A stretch of 64,000 nt of DNA from Scalindua_A sp046757465 (GTDB lineage Bacteria > Planctomycetota > Brocadiia > Brocadiales > Scalinduaceae). Within the stretch, counting starts at the first letter, position 1. Every line of letters begins with the position of its first letter. Made by a program: the position numbers and the translations under genes. Of this stretch, positions 52,515 through 61,559 are shown piece after piece. The stretch lies in the NCBI GenBank assembly GCA_046757465.1, contig JBHHYH010000007.1, positions 1 to 64,000 of the forward strand, in the 5' to 3' direction. The notes below the pieces were generated by a model. It saw only the letters and a program-made list of their open reading frames with translations. It made no database searches and was not told the origin of the DNA.

Positions 52515-52558
52515 TTATTATGAGAAAAAGGTTGTAGGATTTAACATTTCATGCTGTA

Positions 52559-52858
52559 CTATTTCCTTAATTCCTCAAAATCACCGGTGAAATTTTGTTT
52601 GCAGTGAATGACTGCAAGAATTTCTATACGGTTTGAAGATACTTCATAGATTAGACGATACGAATAAATAATCAATTCTCGTATGTTTGGATCCCCAATT
52701 TCTGGAACTACTCTACCCATTTTTGGAAAATCCAATAATGCTTCTGATTTTACAACAAATTCTTGGGATACTTTTAAAGCATAATATTTAGAGCCTTCTG
52801 CTATGTAATCATGTATCTTCTTTAAATCATGCTTTGCAGGTATGGACCAGATTACCAT
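52559..52858 (-). CDS. RelE/ParE-family toxin
   Basis: 99 residues with the ParE/RelE pattern: PAKHDLKKIHDYIAE, a long helix, DFPKMGRVVPEI, then IRELIIYSYRLIYEV and IEILAVIHCKQNF. It would bind the antitoxin of 59 residues encoded by the gene just upstream, whose end overlaps this start by 7 bases. ParE acts on gyrase and RelE on mRNA; which applies is not clear from sequence alone. Confidence 0.88.
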   Translation of the reverse strand: MVIWSIPAKHDLKKIHDYIAEGSKYYALKVSQEFVVKSEALLDFPKMGRVVPEIGDPNIRELIIYSYRLIYEVSSNRIEILAVIHCKQNFTGDFEELRK

Positions 52859-53031
52859 GATTTCATTTCTTCCTTTAGTGATTCTACTGATACCACTTTT
52901 CCTTCCTTTATAGCTTCTTGTCCTTTCTTAATTTTGTCGATCACATAAATCCGGTACATAATATCATCAATATCGGCTGATTCTGGTAATTTAGAAATTG
53001 CATTAATTGCTTCTTTCTTCAATGTACCCAT
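52852..53031 (-). CDS. Small antitoxin of the RelE/ParE pair
   Basis: A 59-residue frame starts at the ATG at 53031 with GGAGGAATTAAT before it. It reads MGTLKKEAINAISKLPESAD ... EAIKEGKVVSVESLKEEMKSW; the C-terminal helix ending with KEEMKSW is typical of antitoxins of RelE-like systems. Its stop lies within the toxin's first codons (ATGGTAA), giving a seven-base overlap. It is short enough to be missed by length cut-offs. Confidence 0.85.
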   Translation of the reverse strand: MGTLKKEAINAISKLPESADIDDIMYRIYVIDKIKKGQEAIKEGKVVSVESLKEEMKSW

Positions 53032-53089
53032 ATTAATTCCTCCTTAAATAATGCAGAACATTACTTTTATATTGTAATAAATTTTATTC

Positions 53090-53734
53090 TCATTTCTTTT
53101 GAGCAATCAGACTTGCTACTGACTTATCAGGCGCTATCTCACCTTCCCGGTAATAAAGGATGTGAAAGTCTCTGAATAAGCCAAGAAGTTCATTGTGTCT
53201 TAATAAGTACGCGGGATTTTTAGGGCCTGGGGCATCAGCCCCATATTTTAACTGGTCAATAGTATATGTCTCAAACAGTACCATCCCACCTTTCTTCAAG
53301 ACGTTCTTAATTTGGGGGATGAGATTCCTTTGCGTATAATAAATGCACGTTATAAGGTCATACTTATTGGAAGGTATTTTGTATTTCCCCAGGTCAGCTA
53401 CAAAGGCATTTAATTTTACGTTAGCTTCTCTGGCTAAAGACTTGCTCTTTTCTATAGCTATATCGGAAACATCACAGCCGTCTACGTCAAATCCATTCTC
53501 AGCCAAAAATATTGCGTTTCTCCCTTCTCCCATGGCTAAGACCAGGGCTTTGCCTCCAGTTAAAATATTGATATTATCCTTTAGAAATTTTATTGGTTCT
53601 TTCCCATATACGTATTCCTTTGTATCATATCGTTTGTTCCACCTCTTTCTGTCTTCTTCATTGGCGCTGACAACTTGACCAATACAGGGGAGTAAAAGGG
53701 ATAAGAATATCATGGGGGCTAGTACCATCTTCAT
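53090..53734 (-). CDS. SAM-dependent methyltransferase-like protein with a signal peptide
   Basis: 214 residues. The Rossmann methyltransferase core is clear (KALVLAMGEGRNAIFLAENGFDVDGCDVSDIAIEKSKSLA and DLITCIYYTQRNLIPQIKNVLKKGGMVLFETY), close to TehB-like enzymes. It is preceded by a cleavable signal peptide (MKMVLAPMIFLSLLLPCIGQVVSA). An exported SAM-dependent enzyme is odd as SAM is cytoplasmic; the target is unknown. Confidence 0.82.
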   Translation of the reverse strand: MKMVLAPMIFLSLLLPCIGQVVSANEEDRKRWNKRYDTKEYVYGKEPIKFLKDNINILTGGKALVLAMGEGRNAIFLAENGFDVDGCDVSDIAIEKSKSLAREANVKLNAFVADLGKYKIPSNKYDLITCIYYTQRNLIPQIKNVLKKGGMVLFETYTIDQLKYGADAPGPKNPAYLLRHNELLGLFRDFHILYYREGEIAPDKSVASLIAQKK

Positions 53735-53750
53735 ATAAATTAGCTCCTTT

Positions 53751-53803
53751 CAGCCTGTCCAACTACCTGCCCGAATGGCTTGACCGGGCGAGCGGGTCGC
53801 TAA
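53751..53803. repeat. GC-rich repeat of the palindromic family before the methyltransferase
   Basis: The words CAGCCTGTCC, CTGCCCGAATGGCTTGACCGGGCG and AGCGGGTCG share the pattern of the other GC-rich elements. It fills the gap between the exported methyltransferase and the PEGA-lipoprotein gene end. Confidence 0.5.
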
Positions 53804-53807
53804 TTTA

Positions 53808-54254
53808 TTAAAAATCTGGCGAATTGACTTTTTGTCTTAACTCTTCAGCGTTCTCTATTACCCTTTTTTGCTGTTCCTTTCTGGATAGCGGCTTTAGTTC
53901 CACTAAATCATAATTTAAGATGTGATTGTCTTGCATGTCAAATGGCCAGAGGTTTTCCGAAAAGAAATCCAGTGGGAACATTTCATATACAGGCGTCTTT
54001 ATCTTTTCTAATACTATTTTCCTTTCATAGATGAGCCTTCCATCAGCATCTTTTTTTTCTATAGTTATTTTTCTGGTGCCATAATACGTAAAAGGCATCT
54101 CAACAGGACTTTCTCCAACGAGTTCGTTATCAACATATACCAACGCATTGCTGGGATTTGTCCTTATTGTTATTGTTCTGGTTACGCACCCGGTGAAAAG
54201 AAAAAGAACTATAACGAGGATTAAGAAACGGAGAGATTTTATAGATAAGATCAT
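53808..54254 (-). CDS. PEGA-domain lipoprotein
   Basis: 148 residues from the ATG at 54254, which has AGAAGG 12 bases upstream. The signal peptide ends LFTGC, so the protein is lipidated. The PEGA domain reads ITIRTNPSNALVYVDNELVGESPVEMPFTYYGTRKITIEK. The frame is open upstream to 54290, but that overlaps the phosphodiesterase remnant. Such proteins sit in the envelope; function is not known. Confidence 0.82.
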   Translation of the reverse strand: MILSIKSLRFLILVIVLFLFTGCVTRTITIRTNPSNALVYVDNELVGESPVEMPFTYYGTRKITIEKKDADGRLIYERKIVLEKIKTPVYEMFPLDFFSENLWPFDMQDNHILNYDLVELKPLSRKEQQKRVIENAEELRQKVNSPDF

Positions 54255-54270
54255 AAGAGTAAATTTCCTT

Positions 54271-54485
54271 CTAAGACGTAAAAAGATCAATTATTTCCAC
54301 CCCACGTGTTTGAGTGTCCAGGATTGCTATGGTACTTTTGCCATTAAGCCAACCACCACATTCACCCGGGCTTACGTATATCTGCCCATTCTTTCGTATC
54401 TGGGATTCATGCGTATGTGCAAATATAATAATGTCCGCATCGCCGGTACGTTATCGTGTGAATCTGCAACTATACCGATTTTCAT
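54271..54485 (-). pseudogene. YfcE/MJ0936-type phosphodiesterase with a large internal deletion
   Basis: The start MKIGIVADSHDNVP has the metallophosphoesterase DSHDN site. In another frame the end of the same family appears: ADIIIFAHTHESQIRKNGQIYVSPGECGGWLNGKSTIAILD, with the HTH metal motif and the SPGE sequence. The join at about 54443 removes roughly 80 codons and shifts the frame. The intact family is about 160 residues long. Confidence 0.75.
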
Positions 54486-54504
54486 AACTATCAGTTTTAT
54501 ACAG

Positions 54505-56031
54505 TTATCTTATTTTTCTATCAGGAGGATAAAATAATGCTACATCAGGTGAAGTATATGAATGCAAATCGTGAACTGTTCCTTCTCTTTGAGCAGAAGG
54601 TGATCTGGCTTCAAAAGATAGAGTGCCATTATAAAGTCCCTCGTGCAATTCATTTATTGTTCTATAACCAAGACTTTGCATCGCATGTATGAGGCTTTTT
54701 ATAATATAATCACCAAAATGAGCCACTGATCCTTTATCTACCACTGTACCCGATACGCCTTGAGCAATCTTGATTTTTTCCTCCTCTGAATAATATCTCT
54801 TGCCGCCACCTTTTTCCATAGCTTCTAAGGATGCCATTCCTCTATATTTTTTCAAGCGAACACCCCCCTCGTAAAAATATTCACCGGGCGCTTCGTTTGT
54901 GCCTGCAAGCATTGCGCCAAGCATTACCGTACTCGTCCCTAACGCCAATGCCTTAACTATGTGCCCTATGTTAGCTATACCACCGTCTGCAATAACCGGC
55001 ACTTTTGCGTATTCTCTGGCAAATTTTGCACAATGATAAACTGCAGAGCCTTGAGATCTACCAATCGCTGTAGCATCTTGTGTAATACAGATGGAACCTG
55101 AGCCCATTCCTATCCGCAGAGCGTCTACTCCTGCATCAATGAGTGATTTGCATTGTTTAGCAGTTACAACGTTTCCACCTATGACTTCAATGTGGGGATA
55201 ATTATTCTTTATATGCCTTATCATATTGTATTGATAAATTGAGTCACCCTGAGATGAGTCAACCACTATTATATCTACTCCTGCATCTATCAACTCTTTA
55301 AGTCGTTCCTTGTCTTCCTCTCTCGTTGAAATTGCTGCCCCAACCAATAACTGTTTTTCCTTACCTTTTGAAGCACAGGGAAAATCTTCATTTTTTAATA
55401 AATCCATCCTGCTCATTAATGATACCAGGCAACCCTTTTTATCTACTAGAGGCAGCTTCCCTTTCTTCGACTCCTTGAGTATTTTATTTCCTTCTGCAAG
55501 GGTAATGCCAGCAGGCGCTGTAACCAATTGGGTAACCATAACATCTTTGAGTTTTTTTGTTCTGTTTACTTCGAAATCTATATCTCTCCTTGTAACTATA
55601 CCTACTAGTTTAGACTTCAATGTCCCATCTTCCGTTATTGGTATACCGGAGAATCCATATGTTTCCTTGATTTTATCAACATCCGAAATAGTATTTTCAG
55701 GACTGAGTGTTACAGGATCAGTGATGAATCCGTTTTCAAATCTTTTTACCAACTTGACTTCCTTGACTTGCTCTTCAATGGAATTGTTATAATGTATAAT
55801 CCCCATGCCACCCAGCAGAGCCATATAGATTGCCATCTTTGACTCTGTTACAGTGTCCATTGGCGAGCTGACAAGGGGTCTTTTTATTTTAAGATTCCTT
55901 GTAAGATTTGTCTCCAAATCAACATCACTTGCAGAGAAACCTATGTGCCCGGGCAAAAGAATAAAATCACTATATGTCATCCCACCACCATCTGCAATAA
56001 AATCTTCAGCACTAAAACCGTTTTCTGGCAT
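54505..56031 (-). CDS. guaB: Inosine-5'-monophosphate dehydrogenase, eukaryote-like type
   Basis: Rate-limiting step to GMP, 508 residues. DFILLPGHIGFSASDVDLETNLTRN, the Bateman region with two CBS domains (about 120-230), IVVDSSQGDS and the catalytic loop GMGSGSICITQDATAIGRSQGSAVYHCAKFA are seen. The catalytic loop and the C-terminal SSAQ-like SPSAQREGTVHDLHSYTSPDVA resemble eukaryotic IMPDHs more than the usual bacterial GxGPGSICTTR form. The downstream neighbour is the phosphodiesterase remnant; priA ends 11 bases upstream. Confidence 0.95.
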   Translation of the reverse strand: MPENGFSAEDFIADGGGMTYSDFILLPGHIGFSASDVDLETNLTRNLKIKRPLVSSPMDTVTESKMAIYMALLGGMGIIHYNNSIEEQVKEVKLVKRFENGFITDPVTLSPENTISDVDKIKETYGFSGIPITEDGTLKSKLVGIVTRRDIDFEVNRTKKLKDVMVTQLVTAPAGITLAEGNKILKESKKGKLPLVDKKGCLVSLMSRMDLLKNEDFPCASKGKEKQLLVGAAISTREEDKERLKELIDAGVDIIVVDSSQGDSIYQYNMIRHIKNNYPHIEVIGGNVVTAKQCKSLIDAGVDALRIGMGSGSICITQDATAIGRSQGSAVYHCAKFAREYAKVPVIADGGIANIGHIVKALALGTSTVMLGAMLAGTNEAPGEYFYEGGVRLKKYRGMASLEAMEKGGGKRYYSEEEKIKIAQGVSGTVVDKGSVAHFGDYIIKSLIHAMQSLGYRTINELHEGLYNGTLSFEARSPSAQREGTVHDLHSYTSPDVALFYPPDRKIR

Positions 56032-56042
56032 TTCTTAACCTC

Positions 56043-58268
56043 TTACAACAACATATACGGATCAACATCTATTATAATCTGGACTTTTTTTGACTTCTTT
56101 CCTTCATTTTCAATATTCTTTAAAGCCATTTGCAATTTTTCAAAATTATTTGCCTTCACTATTATGTGCCACCTGTATTTATCTTTAATCCTGGTAATTG
56201 GCGTTGGTGCAGGACCTAAGATCTCAACTTCATCTTTGCACAATTTTATTGCTTCTCTCAACTTGCTTGCAATATCTATTGATTTTTCTTTAACGTCTTC
56301 GCCTTTCTTTCCACGCAATACAATCCTTGCCAGTCGTCCGTACGGAGGATAATAAAGTTGCTTTCTATATTCAAGTTCTTTTTTGGCAAATCCATCATAA
56401 TCATGTGAAGCAGCGCACGTGATGCTGTAATGTTCTGGGTTATGAGTTTGGATTATGACCTGCCCTTCCTTGGGGCCCCTTCCTGTTCTTCCTGCTACCT
56501 GAGAAAGCAGCTGAAAGGTTCTCTCACTTGCTCGAAAATCAGGCAGGTTAATAATAGTGTCAGCAGAAAGCACGCCAACCAGTGTAACATTTGGAAAGTC
56601 AAAACCTTTTGCTATCATCTGCGTACCTAAAAGTATATCTATATCACCACGGCTAAAGGCGCTTAATACCTTTTCGTGAGAATCTCGTCCTTTCATCGTA
56701 TCACTGTCCATCCTGAAAAGTTCGTATTCAGGGAATTTAACTCTTATCTCTTCCTCTATTCTCTCAGTTCCAGAACCAAAGAATTTTATACCCGGAGAAC
56801 GGCATTCAGGACATTCTTTAGGAACAGACGTTTCTGAATAACAATAATGACATATTACAGCGTCTTTCCTTTTATGGTAAGTTAAAGATATATCACATTT
56901 TTTACACTTTAATACAAATCCACATCTTCTACAATTTATAAAAGACGAAAATCCACGTCTGTTTAAGAATAAAAGTACCTGTTCTTTTTTAGAGAGGCAC
57001 TGTTTCATACAAAATTCCAGATACTCGGATATATTTGATTGCCTCTTTCTCCTACGAATTTCGTGTCTCATATCGACTAGCTTTACTGGAGGAAGTGGCT
57101 TATCTCCAATCCGGCTTGTCAATGTAATATAATCATACTTACCAATATTAGCATTGTAATAACTTTCGAGAGACGGAGTGGCGGAACCAAGGACGACTAG
57201 GGCATTTTCATACTTTGCCCTGACCAGACTTACGTCACGAGCATTGTAGCGCGGAGAACTATCCTGTTTGAATGTGTTTTCATGTTCTTCATCAATTACT
57301 ATTAATCCCAGATTATCTAAAGGAGCAAATACTGCTGAACGTGCCCCAATAACAACATCTGCGTTGCCATTACGAATTTCCCACCATTGGTTATTTCGCT
57401 GTCTCCCACTCAAACTACTATGTAAGATAGCAACCCTATCAAAACGGGATTTAAACCTTTCAATAGTTTGCGGTGTAAGAGATATCTCAGGTACCAATAC
57501 AATAGTTTTTAAACCCAGAGCAAGCGCCTCAGATATTGCCTGAAGATAAACCTCCGTTTTGCCACTTCCTGTGACTCCTTTAAGCAAAACAGTGTTATGT
57601 TTTCTTTCCCTTAGCCGTTTCTTAATAAGATTTATAGCCTTTTCCTGCTCTTTAGTTGGTTGTAAATGGCATGTTCTTTCAAAGTGTTTGCCGGTAAAGA
57701 CGGAGTCGTCCACTCGTCTTTTATTAAGACTAATTAATCCTAGTTCACGAAGTCTGTAAATACTGGCCGCTTTACATCTGCTGGTAATTGCTAATTCCTG
57801 AACTGCCATTTCGTCTATCCCTGAAAGCACTTCCAGGGCCTTTGCCTGTTTTGGTGCTTTTCTTCTGATTGTAGATATTGTATCTTTTATAAAAGCCTCA
57901 TCTTTAGATAACTTTGCAACATTAATTGTCTTGGTATTAAGACCTTTTCTTACAACAAAAGGGAGAAAAGTTTCTAACGCTTCGCCCCAACCACAAAAAT
58001 AGAAATCAGCCAGCCATTCTGCGATTTCTAGCATTTTGAGGCTTAAGATAGGTTTTTTATCGATCACCTGTATTATGTCCTTTGTTGTTCCAACATCTGA
58101 TACGTCGGTTAATCCAACACAATACCCTATAATTGTTCTGCTCCTGAAAGGTACCTTGACCCGTTTACCAATTCCTATTTGACTTTCAAATGAAGGCGGT
58201 ATGCTGTAGTGAAATTTTTTATTTAGAGGTATATCTAAAACAACTTCGGCAAATCTTTTATAAGTCAT
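56043..58268 (-). CDS. priA: Primosomal replication helicase PriA
   Basis: 741 residues. An N-terminal 3'-DNA-binding domain (VVLDIPLNKKFHYSIP) and winged helix, then the SF2 helicase with GVTGSGKTEVYLQ, VIDEEHE, LGSATPS, two zinc modules (CRRCGFVLKCKKC, CHYC, CPECRSPG), and QVAGRTGRG. It reloads the replisome at stalled forks. Transcribed toward guaB with an 11-base gap, suggesting co-transcription. Confidence 0.96.
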   Translation of the reverse strand: MTYKRFAEVVLDIPLNKKFHYSIPPSFESQIGIGKRVKVPFRSRTIIGYCVGLTDVSDVGTTKDIIQVIDKKPILSLKMLEIAEWLADFYFCGWGEALETFLPFVVRKGLNTKTINVAKLSKDEAFIKDTISTIRRKAPKQAKALEVLSGIDEMAVQELAITSRCKAASIYRLRELGLISLNKRRVDDSVFTGKHFERTCHLQPTKEQEKAINLIKKRLRERKHNTVLLKGVTGSGKTEVYLQAISEALALGLKTIVLVPEISLTPQTIERFKSRFDRVAILHSSLSGRQRNNQWWEIRNGNADVVIGARSAVFAPLDNLGLIVIDEEHENTFKQDSSPRYNARDVSLVRAKYENALVVLGSATPSLESYYNANIGKYDYITLTSRIGDKPLPPVKLVDMRHEIRRRKRQSNISEYLEFCMKQCLSKKEQVLLFLNRRGFSSFINCRRCGFVLKCKKCDISLTYHKRKDAVICHYCYSETSVPKECPECRSPGIKFFGSGTERIEEEIRVKFPEYELFRMDSDTMKGRDSHEKVLSAFSRGDIDILLGTQMIAKGFDFPNVTLVGVLSADTIINLPDFRASERTFQLLSQVAGRTGRGPKEGQVIIQTHNPEHYSITCAASHDYDGFAKKELEYRKQLYYPPYGRLARIVLRGKKGEDVKEKSIDIASKLREAIKLCKDEVEILGPAPTPITRIKDKYRWHIIVKANNFEKLQMALKNIENEGKKSKKVQIIIDVDPYMLL

Positions 58269-58400
58269 TGTAGTTGAACCTCTTACTGTTAATACAAAGT
58301 CGGGTTATTTACAAATCCTATCATAATTATAACAAAGTGTCAAGACGGGCATATTGGTCTTGATTTAAATTGATTTATCTCTATATAATAGCGCGTCAAG

Positions 58401-59069
58401 ATGATGAAAATAACTGAACGCCATGTCATAATATTCTCAATTGTTACGTTTGTGATGGCAACAGGGCTCTTCATTTATCTGCCATTCATAGGTATTAGAG
58501 GACAATTCGCAAAAACTAAAAAACAACCCCTGGGTACCAAAGAACCATTCATAGCTACAGTAGATATTGAGAAGTTATGCAGGGTATATGTTAGTGAGAA
58601 TAAATGGAAATACATTGTATTGCATCACAGTGCTACTGATGAGGGAAATGCATCCAAATTTGATAGGTATCACAGAAAGGAAAAGAAGTGGAAATACGGT
58701 TTAGCCTATCATTTTGTTATTGGCAATGGTAAGGGTTCAAGAGAGGGTGAGATAGAGGTAGGTAATAGATGGAAGAGACAGATTCATGGCGCTCATACAG
58801 CCAATATGGATATTAACCGTGTTTCCATTGGTATCTGCCTTGTTGGAAATTTTGAGAAGGATAATGAACCCACGTATAACCAACTCGAGTCATTGGTAAG
58901 TTTGGTCAATTATCTTTCAAGCCGGTATAACATACCCAAATCAAACATCGTCAGGCATAACCAGGTCGTTCAAAAAACTACAGCTTGTCCTGGAAAGAAT
59001 TTTCCCTATGAGAAGTTTATGGAAAGAATAGCAAGTTTACAATCAACAAGAACACATAGAGGATTATAG
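58401..59069 (+). CDS. N-acetylmuramoyl-L-alanine amidase domain protein
   Basis: 222 residues with an N-terminal transmembrane anchor (IIFSIVTFVMATGLFIYLPFIG). The Amidase_2/PGRP domain (about 65-205) has zinc ligands: YIVLHHSATDEGN, GLAYHFVIGNG, HGAHTANMDINRVSIGICLVGNF and RHNQVVQKTTACPGKNFP. It would cleave the amide in peptidoglycan stem peptides. It is divergent from priA and stands alone before a repeat region. Confidence 0.9.
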   Translation: MMKITERHVIIFSIVTFVMATGLFIYLPFIGIRGQFAKTKKQPLGTKEPFIATVDIEKLCRVYVSENKWKYIVLHHSATDEGNASKFDRYHRKEKKWKYGLAYHFVIGNGKGSREGEIEVGNRWKRQIHGAHTANMDINRVSIGICLVGNFEKDNEPTYNQLESLVSLVNYLSSRYNIPKSNIVRHNQVVQKTTACPGKNFPYEKFMERIASLQSTRTHRGL

Positions 59070-59219
59070 AACTTTTAAACGCCACAAAATTTTGTAACTT
59101 ACACGCCAAACCAGGTCATTGAAGCTGGTTGGAATTAAAGAGTTTTTGATGCTGTTACGCATGAAATAACAGAACGGTGAAATGATGATTTCTAGAAACC
59201 ATCATTTTAATTCACCGTA

Positions 59220-59500
59220 CTTTTATACCCGCATACGCAGAGAGCTATTTGCCTAAGGCGGATGAGCGCCCGCTCTCCGTCCATCCGTCGCCTTCGGGCT
59301 ATAAGGAGCCATCGCTCCGTAGTAGGACTACTACGAAGGACGAGGACTACGGAAGATGGAAACGCGTTGTGGGTATCCACCGTAGTTCCGCGACATGGAA
59401 CGAAGGCGATCTGCCTCTGGCATGTGACGCCCGACGAAGAATGTGGAGGCGCCACGGGCTTCGCCCGTGAGGCTCCACTACGTGGAACGGGTTGTGCTAA
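59220..59500. repeat. GC-rich multi-hairpin region without a gene
   Basis: About 280 bases far richer in GC than the rest. ACGGGC (59454-59459) and GCCCGT (59463-59468) form a stem, enclosed by TGGAG and CTCCA, and TAGTAGGACTACTACG near 59318 is palindromic. Several overlapping short frames occur on both strands with no coding character. It ends at the 3' end of the permease gene, so it may include its terminator or be a repeat cluster. Confidence 0.5.
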
Positions 59501-59505
59501 GTTTT

Positions 59506-61044
59506 TTATTTAATTTGCTGTCCCCGCAAATAAAAATGCATGGCAATAAACAATACGGCAAAGGAACAATACCCTATTGAGAAATCACTTGCCATCCCAT
59601 ATCCAAATTTACTAATCACACCATTAGGCGTAATTTCGTATGCATGGATAATACCTATATAGGAAAGTACCGCCGCCCCGAGTGACCACATGCATGCTTT
59701 TAGGAATTTCTTTTCAATCAGAAAGACCGAGATTGAAGCGAGTATCATGGATGTAAATATAAATCCTCTTTCTAGTGATATCATTCCATGAATAGCCAGA
59801 TTATTAGCGAACGCCTCTTCCCCAAGTATGAATAAGGTAGTGCCGGCTGACCTGAGAGTGCTTTCAACCATTAACAACCCCCATGCTGCAATCGCAGGGA
59901 ACAGACCCACTGCAACTGCCATGGCATGATGTTTGGGGGTTTCTTGAAATGCCTGAGCAACGATTACGATCCCTATCCATAATAAAATTCCTATTCCTGC
60001 TTCCAGAGGTACTACTTTAAGAATGACAGTTATAAGTCCAGTGAGGCAGATAATTGTGACAAAAATACCATTTAATATTGAATATCCCCCCTTTGCGCCG
60101 ATTGCCTTCCAACCGGGATGGCCTATATATATGGTCGTAGGAAAGCAACTGCCAAATAGGGAGGCTACAACCGAACCTATTCCGTTAGTTAATAGCGAAG
60201 AAAACGTGTTGTATTTATCTCCTGCCGCTTCGGCACTCTCAATATTTTGCAGGGAGCCTACAGCATTGAATACACCCATAGGGATAATGATAGATATGTA
60301 TTGAAGCATATATTTACTTTGGATCAAATCAATCATACTTCCACCACTAAAGTGCGGTGGAGAAAAATGAAAAATTCCACCTTCAGTTACAGTACTTCCA
60401 CCACCCATATAGCCAGATATCCAGGCCAATCCTGTGCCAACTACAATGGCAATCAAACCTCCTGGTAGCCCCAGTGGGAATCTTACTTTTGAAAAATACT
60501 GTACAAGTATAAACGCAAGTGGAAATAGAGCTATTATTGGTTTTTCAAATATCTTAAATGCAAAATCCATAGAGATAAATGTGATAGCAATTCCTGCAAG
60601 TGTAGAAAGTAAAGCGGCCCTTGGAGTAATGCGCCTCAGGCTCTCACCAATCAATGCTCCCAACATCTCTATCACCCCACTGAAGAAGCAGGCAATCATC
60701 CCTACTTTCCACGCTATGTAGGGATCCTTTGTATCCTGATAAACGGGAAGCATTATGAAAAAGATGAATGCAAAAAGACTAACCGTATTTATTCCATAAG
60801 GTAGCGCTGTTACGTCATTCCTTCCTGTTTTGATTGCAAGCCTTCTTGCCTGCCACGAATAAAAAATATTACCTAAAAGTATTGAAATAGCTGCTCCCGG
60901 AAGTATTACCCCGAAGATAAGTTCATCAGGCATACCACATAATACCTTACAAAAACTTACGATAAGTATTAATTGAATAAGATTATCAATGGCAAGGCCA
61001 AAAAAACCGTCTATATCTCTCTTAACAAATAATGGATAATTCAT
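59506..61044 (-). CDS. NCS2/xanthine-uracil-type permease family protein
   Basis: 512 residues with about 12 to 14 hydrophobic segments. VKRDIDGFFGLAIDNLIQLILIVSF, LPGAAISILLGNIFYSWQARRLAIKTGRNDVTALPYGINTVSLFAFIFFIMLPVY, and the later GGSMIDLIQSKYMLQYISIIIPMGVFNAVGSLQNIESAEAAGDKYN follow the nucleobase/ascorbate or AzgA-like permeases. The substrate is unknown. It is the only transporter of this type in the window, and purine salvage genes are elsewhere. Confidence 0.82.
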   Translation of the reverse strand: MNYPLFVKRDIDGFFGLAIDNLIQLILIVSFCKVLCGMPDELIFGVILPGAAISILLGNIFYSWQARRLAIKTGRNDVTALPYGINTVSLFAFIFFIMLPVYQDTKDPYIAWKVGMIACFFSGVIEMLGALIGESLRRITPRAALLSTLAGIAITFISMDFAFKIFEKPIIALFPLAFILVQYFSKVRFPLGLPGGLIAIVVGTGLAWISGYMGGGSTVTEGGIFHFSPPHFSGGSMIDLIQSKYMLQYISIIIPMGVFNAVGSLQNIESAEAAGDKYNTFSSLLTNGIGSVVASLFGSCFPTTIYIGHPGWKAIGAKGGYSILNGIFVTIICLTGLITVILKVVPLEAGIGILLWIGIVIVAQAFQETPKHHAMAVAVGLFPAIAAWGLLMVESTLRSAGTTLFILGEEAFANNLAIHGMISLERGFIFTSMILASISVFLIEKKFLKACMWSLGAAVLSYIGIIHAYEITPNGVISKFGYGMASDFSIGYCSFAVLFIAMHFYLRGQQIK

Positions 61045-61094
61045 TCCTTTTTAAACTTGCTTTCTTTTATAATGGCTTGTTATATTAATGTATT

Positions 61095-61337
61095 ATGATT
61101 AAGAAGAAAGATCTTATCGAAACACTATATAATGCCCTGGACAACGAAGAAGAAGCAAACAATCAATTCTATGATTATACTGTTAATTCACTTAAATATT
61201 ACAAGTGGTTAAGTGAAGAAAAAAGAGAAAAGGTAAAGGACATAATAACTAAATTAAGGGATGATACTCAAAGACACAAAAAAGTTGTAGAAAATTTAAT
61301 ACAGGATATAAAAGAGGGTAATAAAAATGTATTCTAA
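61095..61337 (+). CDS. Half-ferritin-like protein A
   Basis: 80 residues forming two helices. Helix 1 has the iron-ligand pattern DNEEEANNQFYDY; helix 2 reads LRDDTQRHKKVVENL, where the ExxH of ferritin-like proteins is TQRH (Glu missing). It is only half of a four-helix bundle. It overlaps the next gene by 11 bases, so the two are made together. Confidence 0.65.
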   Translation: MIKKKDLIETLYNALDNEEEANNQFYDYTVNSLKYYKWLSEEKREKVKDIITKLRDDTQRHKKVVENLIQDIKEGNKNVF

Positions 61338-61521
61338 GGAAGCTCTTTCTGATATATTTCAAAGAATTCTACAATTTGAAGAAGAAGCCAAAGGATTATA
61401 TGATGATTGTATAAAAAAACTTGATGATAAAAACATTATCAATATCTTGCAATCAGTTAGTAATGAAGAAAAAGGTCATATAGAACTAGCAAGAAAGCTT
61501 ATTGAGTTAATTAAGGAATAA
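61327..61521 (+). CDS. Half-ferritin-like protein B
   Basis: 64 residues, again two helices. Helix 1 is RILQFEEEAKGLYDDCIKKL (ExxxxxxY pattern) and helix 2 is SNEEKGHIELARKLIELI with an intact ExxH (EKGH). Together with protein A it could assemble a rubrerythrin/bacterioferritin-like diiron site from two chains. The ATG lies within the previous gene's last codons. Confidence 0.65.
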   Translation: MYSKEALSDIFQRILQFEEEAKGLYDDCIKKLDDKNIINILQSVSNEEKGHIELARKLIELIKE

Positions 61522-61559
61522 TAACTTTGTAATAGTCTATCGAAAAGACAAAAGGTTTT

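Noticed and set aside
59207..59513. Three overlapping reading frames of 73-83 residues on both strands in the GC-rich region
   Set aside because: They arise from the GC-rich hairpin region, lack ribosome binding sites, show no family features and overlap in incompatible frames.
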